The notes under the pieces were generated by a model that was not told where the DNA came from, ran no database searches, and saw only the letters and a program-made list of their open reading frames with translations. DNA of 64,000 bases from Nocardioides seonyuensis (GTDB lineage Bacteria; Actinomycetota; Actinomycetes; Propionibacteriales; Nocardioidaceae). The translations under genes were made by a program, and so were the position numbers. Where the stretch lies: positions 3,906,001-3,970,000 of the forward strand of contig NZ_CP038436.1 in assembly GCF_004683965.1 (NCBI RefSeq). The letters are read 5' to 3'. Shown in pieces: positions 18,108 through 26,326 of the stretch (its first letter is position 1; every line of letters starts with the position of its first letter).

Positions 18108-18524
18108 ATGTCCATCCCCACCCAGATGAGCCTGGCCGGGTTCATCGTCTCCATCTCCGACCTCCAGCGCACCACGGGCGGTGGCGACCGCATCCGCCTC
18201 CGGGTCGGTGTCGAGCAGTGGCGTCACGAGGCGGACGACACCTTCACCAAGCTCGATCCGACCTATCACGACGTCGTCGCGTACGACACAGCCGCCAGCG
18301 TCATCGGCCAGCGGTTCAGGCCGGGCGACTTCTTCGTCGCCAGCGGCTACATCCACGAGTACGAGATCGACCAACGCGGCGGGAGCCTCATCAAGGAAGA
18401 GTTCGTCGCCCGCAAGATCGGTCACAACGCCAACCAGACGACGTACGTCGTCCAGCGGCGCCCGCCGCACGCCCCGGCCTCCGCACAGAGGGCCGTGCAG
18501 CACCAGCCTGCGCTCGGCATGTGA
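18108..18524 (+). CDS. Single-stranded DNA-binding-like protein
   Basis: A 138-residue protein with beta-rich sequence resembling an OB-fold SSB: MSLAGFIVSISDLQ, then strands around residues 25-45, YHDVVAYDTAAS, and a GDFFVASGYIHEYE segment matching the conserved SSB core order. The tail is Pro/Ala/Gln-rich but lacks the acidic DDDIPF-type end of chromosomal SSB. The ATG at 18108 was chosen over an upstream TTG because SSB-like sequence begins there. Conjugative elements often carry their own SSB to cover transferred single strands. Its stop overlaps the next start. Confidence 0.65.
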   Translation: MSIPTQMSLAGFIVSISDLQRTTGGGDRIRLRVGVEQWRHEADDTFTKLDPTYHDVVAYDTAASVIGQRFRPGDFFVASGYIHEYEIDQRGGSLIKEEFVARKIGHNANQTTYVVQRRPPHAPASAQRAVQHQPALGM

Positions 18525-19063
18525 TGGCTGTCGTCGACCAGCACCCCACCGAGGCTCGCGCTGCGTATGGCAGCCTGCAAGCCGTCATCGACGGGCCACC
18601 CACGGCGATCAACTGGAACCTCCTCACCGCCGATGAGGCCGAGTACCGGTGGCGCGACCTGGACGCGTGGGTGAAGTGGCTCAAGGCCTCCTTCGGACTC
18701 ACACCGACGATCGTGCCGCCCTACTGGCACCGGCACGACGAGCTCGTGTGGGAGCTCTCCGCCCTCCACACCCACTGGCTCGCTTGCTACCACGAGACCG
18801 CTGGGCCCTCCGACCCGATCAGATGGCTCGGCGACTTCACCGAAGCCAAGGCCCGGCTTCGGGACTGGGTCTCCATCTGTGGCACCCGCCTGGACCGGGA
18901 CCGCCCCACCCGACAGACCAATTGGCCCGGCGAAACGCCGGAGAACAACAGCGGCGAGGTCGAGATCCTCGACCGGAACCGCGACTTCGAGGCCTTCGTC
19001 CGCGAGGACCTACAACAGCGCCGACGGATCGAAGCCCTCGTCGCCGAGCAACTCACGGCCTGA
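18524..19063 (+). CDS. DUF4913-family protein
   Basis: A 179-residue protein matching the DUF4913 pattern: NWNLLTADEAEYRWRDLDAW, then TIVPPYWHRHDELVWELSAL with HTHWLACY, and a C-terminal RLDRDRPTRQTNWPGE block. The His/Trp-rich centre is the family hallmark; its biochemical function is unknown. It is common in actinobacterial conjugative elements. The ATG shares a base with the preceding TGA, so it is coupled to the SSB-like gene. The last ~35 residues are a charged helix. Confidence 0.8.
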   Translation: MAVVDQHPTEARAAYGSLQAVIDGPPTAINWNLLTADEAEYRWRDLDAWVKWLKASFGLTPTIVPPYWHRHDELVWELSALHTHWLACYHETAGPSDPIRWLGDFTEAKARLRDWVSICGTRLDRDRPTRQTNWPGETPENNSGEVEILDRNRDFEAFVREDLQQRRRIEALVAEQLTA

Positions 19064-19182
19064 GCCGCAGCAAGCACACGGGTCGGCACAGGCCACCTCA
19101 TCCACAGGCCAGGCCGAAGTCCGGCGTTCCTTCGGCCCCTGCCCCATGAGTGTCGTTCCCATCCCCTCGAAAGGAGCAGGCG

Positions 19183-19482
19183 ATGCTTCTCGCGCACGCG
19201 CGCACCCTCTGCGATGCCCGATCGGCCCTGGCGGTTCTTTCCGATGGCGCCAGCTGCATCGAGGCGTCCTCGGCCTACGAGCAGGTGCTGATCACCCTGG
19301 ACGTCCTTCATGGTGACGGCTGTCCCGCCATCGACACCTACGGCCTTCCCGACGGGCCTGGCGAACTCTTCAACCTCGCCGCGCACGCGCTCGAGGAGCT
19401 CAAGACCCACGGCGTCGACGAGCTCCAAGTCGAGCTCCTCCTGGCTCTCCTCGACAACGCGACCGTGCTGGAGATCCACTGA
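19183..19482 (+). CDS. Small conserved element protein
   Basis: A 99-residue acidic, helical protein starting at an ATG with a good ribosome site (AAAGGAGC). It contains no Walker, HTH or membrane features. Its stop overlaps the following ATG (TGATG), so it is translationally coupled to the 437-residue unknown. Function not recognised. Confidence 0.6.
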   Translation: MLLAHARTLCDARSALAVLSDGASCIEASSAYEQVLITLDVLHGDGCPAIDTYGLPDGPGELFNLAAHALEELKTHGVDELQVELLLALLDNATVLEIH

Positions 19483-20795
19483 TGTACGGCGAGACCGGTG
19501 CCACGATGCGCAACGAGCTTGTCGCCTTGCTGGGGCAGCACCGAATCCAGCAGCGTCTGAGCGATAGGGACTCCGCCGCACGCCAGACCGATGGGGAGGT
19601 GATCCGGCAGTACCGCGAGAGCGTGCTCGTCTGGTGTGGCCAGGCGATGCAGGTGGCAAGCCCGATGCTGTTCACCAACCTGCCGCCACGCAACCACAAC
19701 CCGTTCAAACCCAACGGCCGCAGCAGCCCGGCGATCGAGCTCGCGCGCGCCTTGGAGCACGCACGGACCGAGTCGACTGCCACGCCCGCGTCGACCGAGC
19801 TGTTGACCACCGCGAGCGAGAGTCCTGTCGTGGACGGCTGGCGTCAGGTCGCACGCGCTGCTGCCCTCGCCGAACACGACACCACCCCCGCCCTCGCCGG
19901 CCTGCTCACCACCAGACAAGCCCAAGCACTAGTCGGGGACGTCGCCGCGATCGCGCAGGCACTTGTAATCCTCGACCAGCGGTACAGGTACGTCCCCGGC
20001 TGGGAGTCGCTGGCGGAGAGCGCCCGGCTCGGGTGGACCGCTCTGGCCGCGTCCCTCGATGTCAACCTGGGCCAACCCGACTACAGCATCGACGACGTCG
20101 GCTGGCGACCCATGAGCAAGCCGATCAGGACCACCACAGTGAAAGCCGGAATCCTCGGCGTGCTCCAAGCCGAGCACGACCTCACCGTGCGGCTTCGCGC
20201 CTTTCCCAGTTTGGTGAACCTCAGGGTCGTCGTGGACTCCCAACGCCTCATCTCCAGCCTGCTGACCCCGTTCGCGGCACGCGCACAGCCGGCCCTGGTC
20301 GAGCCATGGAAGACACGGGCCGCGACCTACACGCGCGTCCAACAAGAGCTGCGCGATCTCGGCGGACTCATCGGCACCGGAGAACTCGCCGCCGGCGAAG
20401 CAGCCACTGCCGCAGCGCGGCTCGAGAGGATCGCACCCGACACCGTCATCGAACCGCGCGTGCTCGGCGGCTTCCAGATCCTCTTCGACTGCATCGACCA
20501 CCGCATCGCCGACATCGTCGAGGAAGGCCTCCAACGCAAGGCGTTCGTCCAGCGAGTCACTCTCCCTCGACTCGACCCAGAGAAGAGGGGAAGGATCACC
20601 CTCCCCGTACGCGAACGGTTCCGACCCGTCACCGAGGCCGAAGACCTCGCAGTCGTCCACACCGTCCGAGACCGACTACGACCGACCACCGGGCCTCGCA
20701 ATACAGGACCCGGTACCTCACGAGCCGAGCTGCAGGCCGCGCTCATCCACCGACCGACCGGGCGCCGCCAAGCAAGCGACGCCCCGAGTCTGTAG
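19482..20795 (+). CDS. Conserved element protein of unknown function
   Basis: A 437-residue, largely helical protein. A conserved-looking NLPPRNHNPFKPNGR motif lies near residues 65-80. Residues ~100-200 and ~230-350 appear to be two all-helical bundles, and the C-terminal ~60 residues are basic and probably disordered. I recognise it as a recurrent companion of DUF4913 genes in actinobacterial elements but know no activity. Coupled to the small gene before it; a short convergent gene follows 20 bp downstream. Confidence 0.65.
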   Translation: MYGETGATMRNELVALLGQHRIQQRLSDRDSAARQTDGEVIRQYRESVLVWCGQAMQVASPMLFTNLPPRNHNPFKPNGRSSPAIELARALEHARTESTATPASTELLTTASESPVVDGWRQVARAAALAEHDTTPALAGLLTTRQAQALVGDVAAIAQALVILDQRYRYVPGWESLAESARLGWTALAASLDVNLGQPDYSIDDVGWRPMSKPIRTTTVKAGILGVLQAEHDLTVRLRAFPSLVNLRVVVDSQRLISSLLTPFAARAQPALVEPWKTRAATYTRVQQELRDLGGLIGTGELAAGEAATAAARLERIAPDTVIEPRVLGGFQILFDCIDHRIADIVEEGLQRKAFVQRVTLPRLDPEKRGRITLPVRERFRPVTEAEDLAVVHTVRDRLRPTTGPRNTGPGTSRAELQAALIHRPTGRRQASDAPSL

Positions 20796-20815
20796 CCCTG
20801 GGTCGAGCAGCACCC

Positions 20816-21133
20816 TCAGGCTGTCGGCGGTTCAGCCGTCATCCGATCCGCAGGCAGCCACTCCATGACCGTGGTCCACTCGTCGGTCCTCAACTGCGCG
20901 ACGTACACGACATGACCCACCCAAGGACCACCGTCGCCCTCGCGACGCCACTCGAGCAGCAGCGCAGGGCGCGAGAGCCCACCATCGACGGGCACCGACA
21001 CCCAGCAGTGCCGACCAGGCCCAGACGGAGCAACGCGGCGCACGAGCGTCTCGGATTCGCCGAACTCGTCTAGGCCGACACGGACGCGATCCCGCAGAGG
21101 GACTCCCGCACCCCGCCCATAACCACCCGCCAT
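20816..21133 (-). CDS. Small conserved element protein
   Basis: A 105-residue protein on the minus strand with a beta-rich look: ETLVRRVAPSGPGRHCWVSV, then LLLEWRREGDGGPWVGHVVY and a terminal EWLPADRM. Several Trp residues and an overall small-barrel pattern suggest a compact accessory domain, but no function is known to me. The ATG at 21133 is divergent from the excisionase-type gene, whose start lies 91 bp away. Confidence 0.65.
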   Translation of the reverse strand: MAGGYGRGAGVPLRDRVRVGLDEFGESETLVRRVAPSGPGRHCWVSVPVDGGLSRPALLLEWRREGDGGPWVGHVVYVAQLRTDEWTTVMEWLPADRMTAEPPTA

Positions 21134-21223
21134 GCCATGAAGTTTCGCACACCCGTTCGAACGACGCAGCGCTGCGGAACGTCGCGCACCTCCGAAGTGA
21201 CCACAAACCACCAGGAGCCCGCC

Positions 21224-21460
21224 ATGACCACACAGAGCAAGACAGCCCGCGTCCCCAAGCAGCGCGTCACGCCCGTCTACCTCACCCTCGATGAGGCCGC
21301 CGACTTGATGTCGTTGAGCAAGAAGACGATCCGCCGGCGGATCAGCGACGGCACGATTCCGGCCTACAAGTGCGGTCGTCGGCATATCCGGATCCGTCTC
21401 GACGAGCTCGAAGATGCGCTCCGCCGCATCCCGACCACGCACCGCGAGGACGCGTCTTAA
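21224..21460 (+). CDS. Excisionase-type HTH protein
   Basis: A 78-residue protein with a winged-HTH of the excisionase/MerR class (YLTLDEAADLMSLSKKTIRR, then a GTIPAYKCGRRHIRI wing). It is preceded by AGGAG 6 bp before the ATG. In related elements such a gene lies directly upstream of the tyrosine integrase and controls excision. Here only 105 bp separate its stop from the tRNA, too little for an integrase. An upstream in-frame ATG at 21137 is possible but adds sequence without similarity. Confidence 0.75.
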   Translation: MTTQSKTARVPKQRVTPVYLTLDEAADLMSLSKKTIRRRISDGTIPAYKCGRRHIRIRLDELEDALRRIPTTHREDAS

Positions 21461-21481
21461 TGGACGGCTCGCCGGATCTGA

Positions 21482-21500
21482 GGACTACGTAGGGACTACG
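21482..21500 (+). repeat. Two GGACTACG direct repeats, 11-bp spacing (possible integrase arm sites)
   Basis: GGACTACG occurs at 21482-21489 and 21493-21500, offset by 11 bp, about one helical turn. They lie between the excisionase-type gene and the tRNA, where arm-type sites for a tyrosine integrase are expected. Role is inferred from position and spacing. Confidence 0.45.
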
Positions 21501-21511
21501 AGGACCAAATC

Positions 21512-21556
21512 AGAACCGCCTCTGATCTGCTGTCTTCGCAGGTCAAAGGCGGTTTT
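21512..21556. terminator. Bidirectional terminator beside tRNA-Val
   Basis: AACCGCC (21514-21520) pairs with GGCGGTT (21548-21554), with further imperfect pairing inside, and is followed by TTTTCTG on the plus strand. Reading leftward it lies just after the tRNA 3' end, so it could terminate the tRNA transcript as well as the excisionase-type gene. Confidence 0.65.
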
Positions 21557-21565
21557 CTGCTCGGT

Positions 21566-21636
21566 GGGCGATACTGGGTTCGAACCAGTGACCTCTTCGG
21601 TGTGAACGAAGCGCGCTACCACTGCGCCAATCGCCC
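21566..21636 (-). tRNA. tRNA-Val(CAC)
   Basis: A 71-nt cloverleaf on the minus strand: 7-bp acceptor stem (GGGCGAT/ATCGCCC), D-arm GCGC/GCGC, anticodon stem CTTCG/CGAAG with loop TTCACAC and anticodon CAC, and T-arm ACTGG/CCAGT with loop TTCGAAC. CCA is not encoded. The 3' end faces the conjugative element, consistent with integration into the tRNA 3' part, which the element restored. Confidence 0.95.
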
Positions 21637-21652
21637 GAGTCCGTCGGGAACC

Positions 21653-22150
21653 TTAACGCACCGGTCCGCGAGAGGGGGAATCGGCTCCCTCACCCGCGAT
21701 CTCGCGGTTGAGAGCCTCCAGCGCCTCGGGGCGTCCGTGGAAGCGGCGGTAGCTGTAGATGATCAGCGCCACGGCGATGACGGCGGAGCCGACCTGGGTG
21801 ACACCGGTCCAGACACCTCCCGGAAGCCAGAGCGCGGCGTCGAGCGGCCACCAGTCCGGCGCGGGCGGGTACATGATCCACAGGACGCCGCAGGCGGCGA
21901 GCGCTGCAGCGCTCAGGACGGAGGCGATGATGCGTGGCCACGTGGCCACGCTCTCAGCCGCTCCTCGCAGTGCGCGGAGACGAATTGGCTCGACTCTGCG
22001 ATCAGCCCACTCATATTGCTGCGAAAGCAGGGCAAGTGCGGCAAAGATACAGAGGAGACCCGGGCCGGGGAGCACCAGAGCGGCGATCCCGACGAGGAGC
22101 AGCACCCAGCCCAGCGTCTCGAGAACGATCCGCTTGGCGGCTCCGGTCAT
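21653..22150 (-). CDS. PGPGW-type small membrane protein
   Basis: A 165-residue membrane protein with the LVLPGPGLL motif in its first helical hairpin (about residues 12-42), the signature of the PGPGW/TIGR02611 family. Three further hydrophobic segments lie at roughly 70-94 and 108-132. The family has no known biochemical role. This is the first chromosomal gene beyond the tRNA and is divergent from the SsgA-family gene, with a 142-bp shared upstream region. Confidence 0.8.
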   Translation of the reverse strand: MTGAAKRIVLETLGWVLLLVGIAALVLPGPGLLCIFAALALLSQQYEWADRRVEPIRLRALRGAAESVATWPRIIASVLSAAALAACGVLWIMYPPAPDWWPLDAALWLPGGVWTGVTQVGSAVIAVALIIYSYRRFHGRPEALEALNREIAGEGADSPSRGPVR

Positions 22151-22292
22151 GACCAGACCCTAGCGACGTCATACAACGTGGCGAAACAGGGATTTGGTCT
22201 AGACCAGCAGTAGCAGTTTCGATATCGCGTCATGGCGCGGCCCCGGCGGCGTCTTGTGGGTGAACTGCCCGAAAGGTTCTGGAGGACCAAGG

Positions 22293-22727
22293 ATGAACAT
22301 GTTCGGAAGCGGACGCACCGTCGCCGACGTTGCCGTCGACATCACGGTCGAGTGCGTGGACCAGAATGGTCAGCGCCACGAGATCGACACGGTGCTCGGC
22401 TACCGGCGAACCGATCCCTACGCGGTGTCGATGACCTTCGTCACCGGCGACGGCAGCCTCGTGTGGACCTTCGGCCGGGACCTCCTCTCGCGCGGCACCC
22501 TCGCCCCGAACGGAGACGGCGACGTCGCAGTCTTCCCCGGGATCGACGGCCACGGCCGTGCCGTGGTCAACATCGAGCTCAGCTCCCCCGACGGCCACCT
22601 CCTCCTGGAGGCGCGCGCCGAGAGCGTCGCCGAGTTCATCAGCCGGACGACCGAGGTCGTTCCCGAGGGGCACGAGTCCGAGCACCTCGACGTCGACCAG
22701 CTGATCGCCGAGCTCCTCGCCTCCTGA
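22293..22727 (+). CDS. SsgA-family sporulation/cell division regulator
   Basis: A 144-residue protein of the SsgA-like (SALP) family, which in streptomycetes helps place FtsZ. Typical segments are the YRRTDPYAVSMTF strand, WTFGRDLLSRG, and a C-terminal SVAEFISRTTEVVP helix. The ATG at 22293 follows GGAGG at 8-bp spacing. It resembles the SsgB type most closely in size. Its 3' end nearly meets the convergent ABC exporter gene. Confidence 0.85.
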   Translation: MNMFGSGRTVADVAVDITVECVDQNGQRHEIDTVLGYRRTDPYAVSMTFVTGDGSLVWTFGRDLLSRGTLAPNGDGDVAVFPGIDGHGRAVVNIELSSPDGHLLLEARAESVAEFISRTTEVVPEGHESEHLDVDQLIAELLAS

Positions 22728-22734
22728 CCCCCCT

Positions 22735-24534
22735 TCAGCTCCCGCGCTGGGACACCCAGCTCGCGTGTAGCCCCGCGTAGACGCTGCCCCCGTGGGTGAG
22801 CAGCTCTGCGTGGGGACCACGCTGCACCACCCGCCCGCGGTCGACCACGATCACCTCGTCGGCCTTCTCCGCGGTCGAGAGCCGGTGGGCGATCGTCACC
22901 GAGGTCCTCGACTGCATCAGCCGCTCCATGGCCAGGCCGATCTGCATCTCGAGACGCGGGTCCACCGCGCTCGTCGCCTCGTCGAGCACCAGCAGGTCCG
23001 GGTCGGCCAGGTGCGCCCGCAGCAGCGCCACCAGCTGCCGCTCCCCCGCTGACAGCGACTCACCACGCTGTCCCACGCGCGTCCGCAGCCCGCGTGGCAG
23101 CCCCTCCAGCCACTCAGAGAGCCCCAGCTCCTGCGCCGAGGTGTGGATCTCCTCGTCGGTCGCGTCGAGCTTGCCGTAGCGCACGTTGGCCGCGATGGTG
23201 TCGTCGAAGAGGAACCCCTCCTGGGGGACGAGCACCACGCTCCTGCGGAGCGAGGCGGCGTCGATGGTGCGCACGTCGACCCCGTCGAGCAGGACCGCAC
23301 CCTCGGTGGGGTCCATCAGGCGTGTCAACAGCTTGGCGAAGGTCGACTTCCCGGAGCCCGTCTCCCCCACGATCGCCACCCGCGTGCCGGCGTCGATGTG
23401 GAGGTCGACGTCGATGAGCACGGGCGGACCCGCGGGGTAGGCGAAGGTCACGTGGTCGAAGGTCACGTCGATCGGTCCGCTCGGCAGCTCGACGCCCCCG
23501 GGACCGGGATCGACGAGGTCGGCAGGCGTCTCGAGGATGCCGAGGGTACGACGCCAGCTCGAGATGGCGTTCTGGGCGTCGGTGAGGATCTGGGTGCCCA
23601 TCTGCACCGGACCCACGAACAGCGACACCAGGAACGCGAAGGCGAGCACCTTGCCGGGAGTCATGTCGGAGGTGAAGCCCAGCAGGATCCCGATCACGAT
23701 CACGCCGGCGTTCGCGAGCCCCGCCGAGATGCCGCCGAGCGAGAACGACACCACCGTGTAGGTCTGGGCGTGCGTGTAGGCGGCCTGCCAGTCGTCGATC
23801 GCGGTGTCGATGCGCTCCTGGGTGCGCTCCTGCACGCCGTAGGACCGCACCACTGCCGCGCCGACCACCGGCTCGGAGATCGCGCCGAGCAGCACGCCGA
23901 CCTGGTGTCGTACGACGGTGTAGGCCTGGGACAGCTTCTTCTGGAAGTAGCGGATCGACAGGAACAGCGGGGCGAAGCACAACCAGACGACCGCCGCGAG
24001 CTCCCAGCTGTAGACCAGCATCAGGACGGTGGCGACGAGGATCTGGCCCACGCTGACCACGAAGATCAGTCCTCCGAAGACGAGGAACTGGCTCACCTGG
24101 TCGACGTCGGTGGTGACCCGCGAGACGAGGGCCCCGCGCCGCTCGGTGTTCTGCGTGAGCAGCGGGAGGTCGTGGACGTGCCGGAACGCGCGGGTGCGCA
24201 GGGTGGCCAGGCCACGCTCGGAGGCGGTGAACAGCCGACTGGTCATGGCGTACGACGCCACGCTGGTCACCACGATCGCCACGAAGGCAGCGAGACCCAT
24301 CCACAGCACGAAGCCCAACCGAGGGCCGTCCGGGCCGTTGAGTCCCCGGTCCAGGGTCTGCTGCACCGCGATCGGGACCACGACCTGCCCGCACGAGGCG
24401 ATGACCGCGAGCAGGAGCGTCAAGCCCAGACCCTCGCGGATCTCGGGCGAGTAGCGCATGCCCAGGCGGATGGTCTCCAGCGGCTGGATGTTCTCGCCGG
24501 TGTCCATGGTGGTGCCTGCAGTGGGATCACTCAT
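22735..24534 (-). CDS. ABC exporter half-transporter, canonical ATPase subunit
   Basis: A 599-residue protein with an N-terminal six-helix exporter membrane domain (about residues 35-320) fused to an ATP-binding domain: Walker A GETGSGKS (G390-S397), signature LSAGE (494-498), Walker B LLVLDE with catalytic E519, and switch His550. The signature deviates from LSGGQ while the catalytic Glu and His are intact. With its partner, encoded upstream in the operon and overlapping it by 8 bp, it would form a heterodimeric exporter with one active and one degenerate site. The substrate is unknown; drugs, lipids or peptides are possible. Confidence 0.9.
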   Translation of the reverse strand: MSDPTAGTTMDTGENIQPLETIRLGMRYSPEIREGLGLTLLLAVIASCGQVVVPIAVQQTLDRGLNGPDGPRLGFVLWMGLAAFVAIVVTSVASYAMTSRLFTASERGLATLRTRAFRHVHDLPLLTQNTERRGALVSRVTTDVDQVSQFLVFGGLIFVVSVGQILVATVLMLVYSWELAAVVWLCFAPLFLSIRYFQKKLSQAYTVVRHQVGVLLGAISEPVVGAAVVRSYGVQERTQERIDTAIDDWQAAYTHAQTYTVVSFSLGGISAGLANAGVIVIGILLGFTSDMTPGKVLAFAFLVSLFVGPVQMGTQILTDAQNAISSWRRTLGILETPADLVDPGPGGVELPSGPIDVTFDHVTFAYPAGPPVLIDVDLHIDAGTRVAIVGETGSGKSTFAKLLTRLMDPTEGAVLLDGVDVRTIDAASLRRSVVLVPQEGFLFDDTIAANVRYGKLDATDEEIHTSAQELGLSEWLEGLPRGLRTRVGQRGESLSAGERQLVALLRAHLADPDLLVLDEATSAVDPRLEMQIGLAMERLMQSRTSVTIAHRLSTAEKADEVIVVDRGRVVQRGPHAELLTHGGSVYAGLHASWVSQRGS

Positions 24535-26311
24535 GGGTCTCCACCTCGTAGGCGTTGACCAGGCGGGCGTAGTCGGGGCTACCGGCGAGGAGCTCGGCGT
24601 GGGTGCCCCGGCCCACGATGCGCCCCTGGTCGAGGTGCACCACCTCGTCGGCGAGCGAGATGGTCGCCTTGCGGTAGGCCACCACGACCAGCGAGGCCTC
24701 CAAGCCCGTCACGTCGTCGCGCAGCGAGGCGAGGATGCGGGCCTCCACCTCCGGGTCCACCGCTGACGTCGCGTCGTCGAGGATCAGCAGCCGGGGGCGC
24801 CGGACCAGGGCGCGCGCCAGCGAGAGACGCTGCCGCTGGCCTCCGGACAGGGAGGTGCCGCGCTCTCCCAGGCGGGCGTCGAGCCCCGCGGGCAGGGCGG
24901 CGACGAAGCCGTCGGCCTGCGCGGTGCGCAGGGCCGCCCAGACGTCCTCGTCGCTGACGTCGGCACCCAGCGTCACGTTGTCCCGCACGGTGTCGTCGAA
25001 GAGGAACGCGGTCTGCGGGACGAGCGCGACGTCACGCGCCAGCTCGCCGTGGCGCAGGTCGCGCAAGTCGATCCCGTCGATGCGGATCTCTCCGTCGTCG
25101 GGGTCGACCAGGCGGGCCATCAGACTGGTGAGCGTGCTCTTGCCGGACGCGGTCGGACCCACGATCGCCAGCGTCTGCCCCGGGGTGACGGTGAGGTCGA
25201 CGCCCTTCAAGAGGGGCGCGGTGGGGTCGTAGGAGTAGCGCAGGTCGTCGAGCTCGAGGAGCGCTCCCGTGGACTTCCGTGGCAGCGACCCGCCGCCGTA
25301 CGACATCGCCCCGGTCGCCTCGATCACGGCGCGGGCCCTGTTGTAGCCCACCACGGAGCGCGGGAACTCGCCGAGCAGCCAACCGATCGCCCGGATCGGG
25401 AAGGAGACGATGGTGAGGAGGTAGGCGATCGTCACCACGTCGCCGGCATCGGTGTCGCCGCTCATCACCCGCGAGACCCCCACGGCGAGCACCACCAGCA
25501 CGCCGAGGTTGGGCAGGCTCGCCAGTGTCGGGTCGAACGCCGCACGGATGCGGCCCGCCCGGATGTTGACGTCGCGCAGCTCGTGGGCCTTGGCCCGGAA
25601 CCTGTCGGTCTCCTCGGTCTCGCGACCCAGCGTCTTGACCACCATCGCCCCGTCGAACGACTCGTGGGCGATCTCGCTGACCTCCGCGCGCAGGCCCTGG
25701 GCGCGTGTCATGAGCGGGGAGGAGAAGCGCTGGTAGGCCAGGTTGGCGACGATGACGGCCGGGAAGACCAACAGCCCCACCACCGCCATCACGACGTCGG
25801 CGATGAGCATCTGGATGACGGCGATCACCATCATCACGATCGTGCCGAGTGCCATCGGCAGCGGCATGATCGGCGCCCAGGCGGCCTCGACGTCGGAGTA
25901 GGCGTTGGAGAGCAGCTGCCCGGTCGGGTGGCGCTGGTGCCACTCCATCGGCAGGGCGAGGTACTGGCGCGTCACCGAGCGCCTGGTGTGGGACTGCATC
26001 CGGTAGTACATGATCCCGCCACCGAGGCGACGGGCCACGATGCCGACGGCTCGCAGGATCGCCACCCCGACGAAGAGCGCGACGACCCACACCAGCATGT
26101 CGGTGCCGATCTCGCCGTTCTCGAACGCCGGGACCAGGGCATTGTCGGTCGCCCAGCCCAGCACCCACGCGTCGGCGACGGTGAGGACCCCGAAGAGGAC
26201 GGCGCCGGCGGTGGCGACCGTGAAGACGAACGGCTCGCGCCGGATCGCGACACCGAGGACGGCGAAGCCTTCGCGAGTGGTGGAGCCGCGCAGCGTTGAC
26301 TCGTCACTCAC
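24527..26311 (-). CDS. ABC exporter half-transporter, degenerate ATPase subunit
   Basis: A 594-residue half-transporter with a six-helix membrane domain (about 28-315) and an ATP-binding domain with Walker A GPTASGKS (G385-S392) and a perfect LSGGQ (488-492). The Walker B catalytic residue is Asp (LILDD, D513), and the switch His is replaced by Tyr (AYRKAT, Y546). These are the complementary defects to its partner, as in heterodimeric exporters such as TM287/288 and TmrAB. It is first in the two-gene operon and translationally coupled to the second. Confidence 0.9.
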   Translation of the reverse strand: MSDESTLRGSTTREGFAVLGVAIRREPFVFTVATAGAVLFGVLTVADAWVLGWATDNALVPAFENGEIGTDMLVWVVALFVGVAILRAVGIVARRLGGGIMYYRMQSHTRRSVTRQYLALPMEWHQRHPTGQLLSNAYSDVEAAWAPIMPLPMALGTIVMMVIAVIQMLIADVVMAVVGLLVFPAVIVANLAYQRFSSPLMTRAQGLRAEVSEIAHESFDGAMVVKTLGRETEETDRFRAKAHELRDVNIRAGRIRAAFDPTLASLPNLGVLVVLAVGVSRVMSGDTDAGDVVTIAYLLTIVSFPIRAIGWLLGEFPRSVVGYNRARAVIEATGAMSYGGGSLPRKSTGALLELDDLRYSYDPTAPLLKGVDLTVTPGQTLAIVGPTASGKSTLTSLMARLVDPDDGEIRIDGIDLRDLRHGELARDVALVPQTAFLFDDTVRDNVTLGADVSDEDVWAALRTAQADGFVAALPAGLDARLGERGTSLSGGQRQRLSLARALVRRPRLLILDDATSAVDPEVEARILASLRDDVTGLEASLVVVAYRKATISLADEVVHLDQGRIVGRGTHAELLAGSPDYARLVNAYEVETHE

Positions 26312-26326
26312 CAGCCCGAGGTTAGC

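Larger units (their letters stand above)
1..21565. mobile_element. Integrative conjugative element (right part), tRNA-Val linked
   Basis: The stretch carries a conjugation gene set (TrbL/VirB6-like, SCO6880-family, VirB4-like ATPase, ArdC-like, VirD4/TraG coupling protein, SSB-like, DUF4913) and ends at the 3' end of a tRNA-Val gene, a usual integration target. An excisionase-type HTH gene sits next to the tRNA. No integrase lies between them and no relaxase is visible, so those genes are either lost or beyond the left edge. Two non-conjugative cargo blocks (5.7-11.1 kb and 14.6-17.9 kb) interrupt the backbone. Conventional housekeeping genes begin immediately on the other side of the tRNA. 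The left end is outside the window, so total size is unknown. Confidence 0.85.

Noticed and set aside
21414..21605. Open frame ending in GDTGFEPVTSSV
   Set aside because: The tail is the translation of the tRNA-Val gene and its flank, a known artefact; no protein family matches.
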